From Chloranthus sessilifolius (taxonomy: Eukaryota; Streptophyta; Magnoliopsida; Chloranthales; Chloranthaceae), in the NCBI GenBank assembly GCA_021018995.1, contig CM037587.1, positions 69,087,604 through 69,151,603 on the forward strand: a stretch of DNA of 64,000 nucleotides. Reading direction: 5' to 3'. Of this stretch, positions 45,018 through 54,237 are shown piece after piece. The notes beneath the pieces were generated by a model. That model had not been told where the DNA came from and did no database searches. It saw only the letters and a program-made list of their open reading frames with translations. The position numbers and the translations under genes are program-made. Numbering within the stretch: position 1 is the stretch's first letter; every line of letters begins with the position of its first letter.

Positions 45018-46731
45018 TCTCCAGATTATTCACTGCCTTTTGAACTGATGTGTGATGCATCAGATTATGCTTTGGGAGTTGTCCTTGGACAGAGAAAGGA
45101 TAAGCTGCCTCATGTCATAGCTTATGCCAGTAGATCAATGATTGATGCACAGCTCAATTACACAACAAATGAGAAGGAGCTGCTGGCAATTGTTTTTGCT
45201 TTAGAGAAATTCAGGTCATATGTCTTGGGTTCACAAATAGTGGTGTTCACTGACCACTCTGCTTTGAAATACCTTCTGTCTAAGAAGGACACCAAACCAA
45301 AATTAATCAGGTGGATCCTCCTATTACAGGAATTTGATTTACAGATCAAAGATAAAAAGGGCGTGGAGAATGTGGTGGCTGATCACCTGTCTAGAATTTT
45401 AACTGCTAAGATTGATAGGTTGCCTATCAATGAATCTTTCCCTGATGAGCAACTTTTTGCTATTAGTATACACACCCCTTGGTTTGCAAACATAGTCAAC
45501 TTTTTGTCTACTGGAAGAATTCCTCAACATTGGAATAAAATGGATAAAGATCTTTTCTTCTCAAAGGTTAAACATTTTATTTGGGAAGATCCTTATCTGT
45601 TTAAGATTTGTGCAGACCAAATAATAAGAAGATGTGTCCCTGAAGAAGAATTTCATAGCATACTTTCTATGTGTCATGAACAGGCCTGTGGAGGTCATTT
45701 TAGTGGAAACAAAATTGCTGCAAAGGTTTTGCAGTATAGATTTTATTGGCCTACACTTTTCAAAGATGCTCTGCAACACTGTAAGTCTTGCCAGAACTGC
45801 CAGAAATTGGGCAACATTTCCAAGAGAAACTCAATGCCTTTACAGCCCATTTTGGTAGTTGAATTGTTTGATATTTGGGGGATAAACTTCATGGGTCCCT
45901 TTCCTCCTTCCATTGGGTGTAATTTCATTTTAGTAGCTGTGGATTATGTATCCAAATGGGTTGAAGCCACAGCCACTAAAACCAATGATCACAGAGTGGT
46001 TCTGAAAATTTTAAAGGATCACATTTTTTTCAGGTTTAGTTTTCCCAGAGCTATTATCAGTGATGGGGGAAGCCATTTTTGTAATAAACATTTTGAAGCT
46101 TTATTGACAAAATACTCTGTGACTCATAGAGTAGCTACTCCATATCATCCACAAACCAGTGGACAAGTGGAGATTTCCAATAGAGAAATCAAACATATAC
46201 TGGAAAAGACTGAAGAAGGATGTAAAGGATTGGTCCTTTGAATGATGCATTGTGGGCATATAGGATGTCTATAAAACCCCAATTGGCATGTCCCCATTCA
46301 GATTGGTCTATGGAAAGCATGCCATTTACGAGTTAGAATATAAAGCCTTTTGGGCTATTAAAACATTGAACATGGATCGATTCGGTAATCACAGAAAGCG
46401 CAACTTGCCGAAGTTGGAGGAGCCGAGAATGGATGCATACACCAATTCAAGATCTTACAAAGAAAGTCAAAGCCTTCCATGATAAAAATTTGTTGAGAAA
46501 AGAGTTCACTGGTAAGGTATGGCTATTTAACTCAAAACTTAAGTTTTTCTGAAAAATTTGAGATCCGGATGGGAAGGGCCATATCTTGTCATTCATGCGA
46601 CTCATACGGAAATTTTAGACCCAAGTGATGGAAGAATCTTGAAAGTAAATGGTTAGAGGCTCAAACCATGCATTGAAAATACCCAGGAGCCTGTGCTGCC
46701 CATCTATCATCAAGAACCTCCCCAAATCTGA
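45018..46731 (+). pseudogene. Athila-A RNase H and integrase
   Basis: RNase H keeps its four acids: MCDASD (45048), [20 protein letters not shown] and VADHLSR. The integrase zinc finger has [10 protein letters not shown] and CKSCQNCQ. In the core the first catalytic Asp is Asn (WGINFMGPF, codon 45885-45887); the second Asp (ISDGGSHF, 46062-46064) and the Glu (GQVEISNRE, 46170-46172) remain. After a stop at 46239-46241 the C-terminal part continues in shifted frames ([13 protein letters not shown], then a WEGPYLVIHA-like block) and ends at a TGA near 46731. One G-to-A change would abolish strand transfer. Confidence 0.9.
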
Positions 46732-46809
46732 TGGTATACAACTGTATAATATGTTTTTGTTCTGTAGTTTTTTGCATAGTTTTCTATTTCTCTGTTTTTA
46801 GTCATGGTT

Positions 46810-47130
46810 GTTCTCTTTTCGTGAAGTTTAAATATGTGAAAAATTAATTCGCAAAGTAAAAATTGTCTTTTCGCAAAGTTCAATTTGCTTTTCGAAAAGG
46901 ATTTGGATTTGCAACGAAATGCTCGAAAGCAATGATTTGCTTTTCGAATAGTTGTTTCTGAAGCCATTTGCTTTTCGAAAAGTTGTTTCTGAAGCTATTA
47001 GCTTTTCGAATGGTACTGATGCCATTCTCTATTGTAAAAAGGACTATTTTGAACTTTTTGAAAACTTAAAAATTACTTTGCGAAAATAACTTTGAGCATA
47101 TTTAAACCCTTTCGAAGTAAGGGTTCATAT
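46810..47130 (+). promoter_or_regulatory. Second TTCGAAAAG array with promoter-like end, upstream of the env position (Athila-A)
   Basis: About ten motif sites lie between the pol stop and the env-position ATG: TTCGCAAAG (46851, 46871), CTTTTCGAAAAG (46888, 46971), CTTTTCGAATAG, CTTTTCGAATGG, CTTTGCGAAAAT and others. Part of it is a 35-bp tandem unit (ttgcttttcgaaaagttgtttctgaagc). It is the LTR motif, although this region is not LTR. A TATA-like catatttaaa (47098-47107) follows, then a CT-rich leader with an AAAACCCTAG element at 47307. Confidence 0.65.
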
Positions 47131-47436
47131 TCGAAAGCTTTCTGAGAACGTCCTGTTTCACAGAAACCTCATTTCTTTCTTTCCTTGCGTGATTTTAAGA
47201 TTCAGCCACACTTTTCTTCACATTTGTTCTATCATTTATGCTTGAAGAGAGGGATTTTAGCCTCTGGTTCTGGTGGATTTCAGCGAGCAAGCAACACGTT
47301 CAACCAAAACCCTAGATTTTGGTATTTTTCTGTGCATTTCCTCTGTTTATCATTTGCAAAGTTTGATTTTGTGTCAACATTTGTTGTGGGCATTTTTATA
47401 CACAACTTTAGAATGGGGAAAGCTGAAGAAACATAA
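47131..47436 (+). pseudogene. Athila-A leader and collapsed env-position ORF start
   Basis: A leader with AAAACCCTAG (about 47307) precedes an ATG at 47413 that opens only MGKAEET before TAA. In Athila-E the same layout precedes a 2.6 kb ORF. I infer that the ORF body was deleted here: the sequence after 47437 is already 3' UTR. The alternative, that the ORF never existed in this family, cannot be excluded. Confidence 0.45.
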
Positions 47437-48353
47437 TTGAAGGCAATAATGTATCAGCAGAAGAAATGTGGCATTCCAGTCAATGTTACCTTGATAAAAA
47501 CAAAAAAGAAGAAGGCATTTCATTGGAAGTTTGAAAAAGAAAGAGAAAAAGATGGCCACTTTGGCTCTGAAAATTCAAAGAAGAAGATGAAATTATGTTG
47601 AATTGAAGAAGGTGTGTCTATCACTCCTTACCTTGACTGACTTCTCAATTTTGAACTCCATTCCACCCATTTATTCTTGATAAATTTCACCCATAAGCCA
47701 CATTACAACCCAAGTTAAATTCCTTACTGATCAATGATGGATTGAGCTGTCACATGGAGATAAGGATTTGTGTAATCTATGGTGAAAAGAGCAGTGAATT
47801 CAGAACTAAAAAGCAATGCCTATGCTCATGCTTACAGTCTTATTTGTGGGCTGTAACTGCTCTTGAGCCGTGCGAAATGGTACAACCCTCTTATTTGCAT
47901 ATTGAATGAAAATCGTGGAGAGAGTTGGGTTTGAAATCGACTTATTTGGGGTAACATCAAAGTTGGATTCTCAAATAGAAGGCAAGCTGTTCATTAATTT
48001 TTCTTGTAAATAACTTTTTGACAGAAATTGAGTGAATGGCAAAAGGAATTACAGCAGAATTTTAGTTTTGAACTGATGTTTTCTTGAAAATCTTCTTATA
48101 GCCTGACTGATGCAGGTGTGAATAATCGGATTGGATGAAAGTTTGCTTTAACAGAAATGCATTGATCTTAACTGATTTATTGAAGTTTGTGGGAACCTTC
48201 ACTGAAAACCCTCAGGAGACTTCACTCATCCACTAGGGATCACCTAGGGGTTTAAAAGGCTTGTTGTATATGCTAAATGCAACTGTGTTCCCTACAAAAG
48301 TGGCTTTTTATTCTGTTTTTAATTTTAAATTTGCTCAGGGACTAGCAAAGCTT
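47437..48353 (+). other. Athila-A 3' UTR
   Basis: Non-coding. It contains a purine-rich stretch (47500-47590), the shared block 47600-47870 (attacaaccca, atggtgaaaagag, cttacagtc) and the strongly conserved block 48190-48300 also seen in Athila-D and E. The second polypurine copy found in D, E and LARD is absent, consistent with a deletion that removed the ORF and the first part of the UTR. Confidence 0.65.
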
Positions 48354-48366
48354 AGGTTTGGGGGTG
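48354..48366 (+). promoter_or_regulatory. Polypurine tract of Athila-A
   Basis: AGGTTTGGGGGTG directly abuts the 3' LTR (TGTTGAGAAC). Confidence 0.88.
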
Positions 48367-50228
48367 TGTTGAGAACTAGAAAATACCATTTTCTACCCTT
48401 TAACCTGGGCCTTGATAGACCCTTGAGAGAACTAAATAAGTGTTTTAAGTGCTTGTGTTACAGCTAACAATAAAGACAGGCTTAACCATGAAAGCAGCCT
48501 AAAAGTGCCAAAAAGATGATAATCCATGTCGATCCAAAGGAAGAAAGAGAAGGGACAACCTCACTAGCTGTCAAAATGCCTGAACTGAAGAGGCAAAGAC
48601 CTGGTCTTAACCCAGAAAAGAAATGTGGAGCAATTCGAATAGAAAAATGTACTACAGAGTGCTTTTCGAAAAGAATCTGAACTTTTCGAAAAGAACCTGA
48701 ACTCTGCGAAAAGAACTAAAAGCTCCAGGCTTAGTTTTCGAAGAGCACCTGAACTCTTCGAAAGGATGATTGACCTATTCAAAAAGAAGAGAACTCCTTG
48801 CGAATAGAACCTGAACTTTGCGAAAAGAGCTTCAGGAGTTACAGTACCTTGCGAAAAGTACCCTAAACTATGCGAAATGGTATTCTGGAGATTCCTAGCT
48901 TCTGCAAGGGTAATTCAATAATCTTTTGAACGTGTCCCAATGCAGTTAAAAACCTAGGGACATTCCAGAAGATTCTAAGCATGAAGCGAAGGCATATTCC
49001 ACCCCATGTGAGCACCCGAAGATGAAATCACTTGGCGGGAACTTCTAGAAGCTCTAACAAATTTTCAAATTGCATAACAGAATTGATGCTTATGTCGTCT
49101 GATTGGCTGAAGCAGATCGAGCAATTCTGATTGGCCAGAACAGACCTGGATCCTTGTGCTCGACTATCATTGGTTGATACAGATCTGAGCACTTCTAATT
49201 GGTCAATACGCTTCTGAGCTAGACCTGGGGAAAACTATAAATAGATGAACCATTTGCCCAATTTGGGCATCCAGATTTTGAGTTTCATTCCTATTCCCCC
49301 ATTTCCAAATCAGCTAGTTTGTCTGAAACCCCTGTAATAGCCTAACTTTTACTTGCAATTGAGAGCTGTGAGATACCTCTGTAATTCAAAAGAAAATTGT
49401 ATTCAAGACTACAAATCTGAGAGTTGTTTAAGCTGTGCTCTGTAATTGTAATGGTGAATTTGAAAAGGTTGCTGTAACCGTACATTCTCAATTGGATTCG
49501 TGTTAAGGGTTCCCTCTGATCTCCTTATTGCACTAGACTCCTTTAGATTTACTGTTTTTCATGCAATTTCCCTTGATTCATTAACCCTGTGGGAATTAGT
49601 GTTTGTAACCTAATCTCTCACAGCATTTGTAGTGATATTTCTTGTTCTAAATTAAAGGTTTAGATTAAAGACTATTGGATGGTCTATGGCCATTGAAGTG
49701 GACAGACCATAGCCATAAGCCTAAATCTAATCCTTGAGTTAGATTTATTTCTCTTACATCTGTGCTTATAGCCAGATGAAGATTGGATCATCTCTCATTT
49801 GCTCTGCAGTCATTCTCATTGTGTTTCAAGGACCAAATCAAAGTTAGATATTATTTCTTCATTTTTATAAGTTTACATCAAAATTCCCCCAACTCGGATC
49901 TGGATCATTTAGTATAACTTTTACTTTTATCATTTAGTTAACGTGACAAATTCAACCTCCCATCTTATGTGCTCTGTAGATAGGATAAGAGGCCAGATCT
50001 GGTAGCTCAGATCTGGAGGTTTATCTTGCATTTTAAACAAATTCCCTGTGGACGATCTTTTACTCACTTACATTTAAAACTTGCTACAATTGGCCCTGAT
50101 CTTGCAGGCTAATTCACTTCTCTCTGTTCTAATATTTCTTTATTCTTTTTCCCAGATTCAGTATAACTTAGCATTTGTAAACCTGTTTTCAAAACACAAA
50201 TAAATCATGCACACTCAGAATACCAACA
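48367..50228 (+). repeat. Athila-A 3' LTR (1.86 kb)
   Basis: Matches the 5' LTR with scattered transitions. TATAAATAG is at 49236-49244 and the motif array at 48660-48870. It retains about 245 bp (49773-50010) missing from the 5' LTR; the solo LTR at 4046-5903 also has this segment, so the 5' LTR lost it. A patch in the array (48785-48860) differs from the 5' LTR far more than the rest. Confidence 0.92.
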
Positions 50229-50410
50229 CACTTCGACCGGTCAAGATCGCGTAGTAGAGAGATGTTTAGGAGGAAAACAGAGAAGAAATAAAGGACCCAA
50301 ATGGACCGATCAAAACCATAGCAAACAAAAGATAAATATATCAGCTTATAAAGTTTACCGGTCACAACCAGTTTGACCAGTTAAGAAGTCAAGAAAATTT
50401 GAAGCGCTAC
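50229..50410 (+). repeat. Athila-D LTR, continued, with TTGACCGGTC motifs
   Basis: Continues the LTR after the duplicated cactt. Contains cttcgaccggtcaag, ggaccgatcaaaac, taccggtcac and tttgaccagtt, a CG-centred dyad word different from those of the other families. It ends where Athila-E starts (TGTTGGAG, 50411). Confidence 0.6.
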
Positions 50411-52530
50411 TGTTGGAGTGTTTGCCTTCCCACAAATGAGGGTCTAAATTCATTAATAAAATTAGGCAGAACACACTCACACAGACCTGTAAGTAATCAG
50501 GATTTGTTGTAGCAAGTTTTAAAAAGATGGTGAGTAAGGGAATGTCCACAGGGAGGTTGGTTTAAAAATATGATAAATCTCCAGATCTGTATGAGATCTG
50601 GCATCCTAACTAATGCTACGTTAGCTAAAAGACATGGGAGAGGTTTTAAATGGATTGTCACTTAAAATAAGCTAAAATTAAACATAGACTAGCTTGGATC
50701 GAGTTTGGGAACTTAGATCTTGTAGGGGAAAAGAGTAAAGAAAACAGAAAATGGAGAAGAGTAGCTTGGAGATTGGTCTTCACTGAAATCAGACTTAATT
50801 AATCATGCTACAGAGGTTCAGAGTACACATTTTTGTCAACTGGCTATAAGCAAAGCTGCAGGGTAGAAAGCTCCACTTCAAATCGCAGGATCCACCTGGT
50901 CTTAAGGCTATGATCTGTCCACTTTAATGGACACAGACCATCCTATAGACTTTATCAAATCCATGGATTTGTAGCAGACGAATCCAATTGGAGCCTAAGC
51001 CTGGACAAATCTTAAGGTTATGATCTGTCCACTTTAATGGTCACAGACCATCCTAGGGATCTCCTCCAAAGCTAAAGCATCAATTAGAATAATTAAAACA
51101 ACTACAGATGAAGCAATTCCTAGGTCACAGACTCAAGGTATCACAGGAGTATCAGATCCAGGGAGATCGGGTGGTATCCAAGAGGCCTACCAGTTAAGTG
51201 GGTGAGCTGATCTACAGACTCTACACAAATCTGATCGATCACCAAATGAAACCAAAGGAACTTTAGATCTAATTAAAGCATTACAAACAACATTTACATT
51301 GTAATAAAAAAACACTCTACAATGGAAATACTCTCAGATCTATAGTCTGTGCAGCTGGGAACCCATAATAGTAATCTTAACCTTACCCAATTACAGGTCT
51401 AACCCTCTCTCCTCGCTACTCCAGGGGAATTAGCCAACCATTGTTGGGTTAAAGGAGGGAAAATAGAATTGCTCTGCAAGCTCTAATCTCCAAAAAAATT
51501 TTCTCAGATCACAATCCCCCCCAATGGCAATTGGGGGTCTCTATATATAGCTTTCTTCTCTATTTTTCACACCAAAAATCCCTTCTATAAGGTCTTCAAA
51601 GTTTGTTAGAGTTATGTTAGAGCATGTGGGTCGGTTAGGATTTCCTAGGGCATCTTCTAAAACCGTCGTGCCGGTCACCAAGTACCTCGAGTTGCGGGCA
51701 GCAGGTCACCAAATCTCAGCGCGTGCATAGCTAAATTTTTGAGAAGTTTTACACGCAATTTTGATAGGTTCTGAAAGCTTTCGACGGGTTCAAATAGAGC
51801 TTTTTGGTCCTCTCCCTCGGTTCTCAGATCTCTTTGATAGGTTTCGATCGGATGAGTCTTCTCTTAGAGTTTCAGCATTCTTAGCCCTGGGTCTGGAGTA
51901 TTCGACAGGTTGGGGAAGCTTTTCGACAGGTTGGAACACCATTTCGTTAGGTTCAGCTCTACATTAAATTGTTTCGATAGGATTGCTTTCACTCTTATCG
52001 AAAGGCTCAGTCCCCTTTGATAGGTTCTATTCCAGCGTCTTCATCTCGATAGGTTCAGGAAACTTGCCTCAGGCAGGTTTTTGATAGGATGATTTCTTCC
52101 TTCCTTTCAGCTGCTCGATAGGTTCTTGGATCCTATCGAACTTCTCAATCCACATGAATCCATCCTTCTTTTGCCTTCAGATCCTATCGAAACTTCTTCA
52201 GCTGCATGAATTCTTCCATTCTTTACTTTCAGCTCCTATCGAAGTCTTCAGGTGACCAATCGATAGGATGTTTTCAGCCTGTTTTCACTTCCTTCACCTT
52301 GCCCTGCTGTAGCCACGCGCTCCAAGGGTCTACCCTCTGGTGTGCTATTGTTGGGTTTGTCATGTGCTGAGAGATGGCCCCTTTTTGGGCCTTCTTGAGT
52401 GGTTTTCTGCATTAGTGTCCTCTTTTATTGCTGTCTACAAAATGTACTCGACAAAGGCTTATTAGTGTACTCACAGGTCTATCAGTGGTCAGGTTAAAGG
52501 GTGAAAAGTGGCATTTTTTACTACTTAACA
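50411..52530 (-). repeat. Athila-E 3' LTR (2.1 kb)
   Basis: TGTTAAGTAG...CACTCCAACA on the - strand, with the polypurine tract at its right side. The TATA box is ctatatatag at 51541-51550 and the TCGATAGG array lies upstream of it (51750-52270). U5 includes the cagatctggag and ttgtggac-type blocks shared with Athila-A. Confidence 0.87.
51750..52270. promoter_or_regulatory. TCGATAGG motif array in the Athila-E LTR
   Basis: About 17 sites occur in both orientations (ttcgataggatt, ctcgataggttc; cctatcgaac, cctatcgaag). Both orientations suggest the dyad CCTATCGATAGG. The sites are upstream of the TATA box at 51541 on the - strand. The same word recurs upstream of the env-position ORF (57160-57490). 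Confidence 0.7.
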
Positions 52531-52543
52531 CACCCCCTAACCT
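52531..52543 (-). promoter_or_regulatory. Polypurine tract of Athila-E
   Basis: AGGTTAGGGGGTG on the - strand abuts the LTR start at 52530. It carries a T-to-A variant relative to the other families. Confidence 0.85.
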
Positions 52544-54237
52544 AAGCTTTGCTAGTCCCTAAGCAAAGGAGAATTAAAAGGAAATAAAAATGCCACTTTC
52601 GTAGGGAGCACAAATGCATTTAGCATATGCACCAAGCCTTTTAAACCTGTAGGTGATCCCTAGTGGAGGAGTGAAGTCTCTTGAGGGTTTTTAGTGAAGG
52701 TACCCACAAACTTCTCCAATAAGGTTAGTTAATAATAGTGCATCCTGCTAAACAGAGTTTTAGCAAACTAGAATAAATTCTCATGTCTTTTCAGTTCTAG
52801 AGGGTTTTCAGCAGAAAAATCACCAACTTAAAACATGAAAATTTTCAGTAATTCCTTCATCATCAATCAGTTCATGTCAAGGCATTGTGTCTGAATATTG
52901 ATGCATGGCTCACCTTTCACTTGAGAATTCTATTTTGATACTAACCCCATAAAATTGGATTTCAGGCCCAAGTCCCACAGGGTTGTTAACTCACAACAAA
53001 AATCAAGGGTGTAGAATTTCACACTGCTCAAGAGCATTTACAGTCCTCAAATAGGGTTGTAAGCACGAGCATAAGCATTGCTCTAATTTCTAAAATTTTC
53101 TAACTCTTTTCACCATAGATTGGACAGATCTTTAACTCCACATAACAACTCAATTCATTTCAGATCAGTAAGGTCTTTTTATTGGGTTGTAATGTGGCTT
53201 AGGGGTGAGGTTTGTAAAAGAATGAAAGGGTAAAAGGGATTCAAATTGAGAAATCAGTAAAGGTAAGGAGATGGTTTGCAGCTCAACCTTCCTCATTTCA
53301 ACACCTCTTCATTTTCATTTTCAATTTTCAGACTTGAAGTGATCAGCTTCCTATCTTCTTGTAGCTTTTCCAATGAAGTGACTTCTCTTTCTCATCTTTT
53401 TGTTCTATTTTCTTCTCATTTTTTTTTCTTTTTTTTTTTTAAAGCGGAATGGCACAACTGTACATCACACTAGCTTTCAAATATATATTTAATTCTTCTT
53501 TTGCCAGATATTTAACCTTGCATCTCTAACCTCACTTCTCCTCTTATTTTCTGATTTCTCAGGTTGAGGGTGAACTGAAATAGGTGGGGCATTTTAGGCT
53601 CAAACTGTCCAAGGGATGGCCTTACTTCATGTCTTCAATGTCATGAATGCTGTCAAGCTATTTCAACTTGGAATTGCCTAACTTCTAGTAAATAGAATTA
53701 GATCCCATCAGTCCTTAGAGCAGAAGAAATTTCCCAGACACTCTTCAAAGAAATAAAAAAAAAAAAAATTCAGGCCCAAATCTCACTGGGTATGGTCTTC
53801 CATCAAAATTTTTAGGGGTGTATCTTCACAATTTCCTCTCATTTCAGGTTTACTACACATCAAAATTATTTTTCACAAATTGTTGACATTTGCCTCACGA
53901 AGTTTGTTGGACTACGGCTTATTTCAGTTTCAAACAAATTTTTAATTTCCTCTTTTTACAAAAATTCCAGTGAGAATTTACTCTAATTAATTCTAAACAC
54001 TCCTTTTTAGCCTAGCTGCACTAAAATTAACTAATTTATTGGCATACATGACATACCCCCTAACCTAAACTTAACAGTGTCCTCACTGTTTTACACTAGG
54101 AAATTAGGAGAGAGGCATGGGGGGAAAAGAGCAATATAGAGAAAAAAAAAAAAACTACATGAAGACAAAATTGTATTAAAAGCCAAATGTATACATGAGA
54201 CAAGTGGGGCAGAAACTAAAACAACAATCTGCCATAG
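52544..54237 (-). other. Athila-E 3' UTR
   Basis: Non-coding 1.7 kb. Includes the conserved block (52590-52720; accgaagcct/cctaggtgatccctagtgg type), the second shared block (53030-53280), a purine-rich tract on the sense strand (53395-53445), a block shared with LARD (53640-53750) and a second polypurine copy (54054-54066). Confidence 0.65.
54054..54066 (-). promoter_or_regulatory. Second polypurine-tract copy in Athila-E
   Basis: AGGTTAGGGGGTA on the - strand, about 1.5 kb upstream of the functional tract and 170 bp after the ORF stop. It shares the E-specific AGGTTAGG variant with the functional tract. Confidence 0.6.

Larger units (their letters stand above)
39460..50228 (+). mobile_element. 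Athila-A: nearly complete Athila-like retrotransposon
   Basis: 10.8 kb with two LTRs (TGTTGAGAAC...ATACCAACA), a perfect cactt target duplication (39455-39459; 50229-50233), a tRNA-Asp-type primer site, gag, protease, RT, RNase H, integrase, a motif array, a collapsed env-position ORF, a 3' UTR and a polypurine tract. The LTRs look about 97 percent identical outside two indels/patches, so this is the youngest full element visible. Stops in gag, frameshifts in pol and a catalytic integrase change make it non-autonomous. Confidence 0.92.
36597..50410 (+). mobile_element. Athila-D: 3' remnant of an Athila-like element, split by later insertions
   Basis: The part visible is the env-position ORF tail (36790-37242), 3' UTR (to 39227), polypurine tract, and an LTR that begins at 39242 and is interrupted by Athila-A (39460-50228). 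It resumes at 50229-50410 and is interrupted again by Athila-E. The remainder should lie beyond the window. Tat-2 inserted at its left. As the host of the other insertions it is the oldest element in this stretch. Confidence 0.7.
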
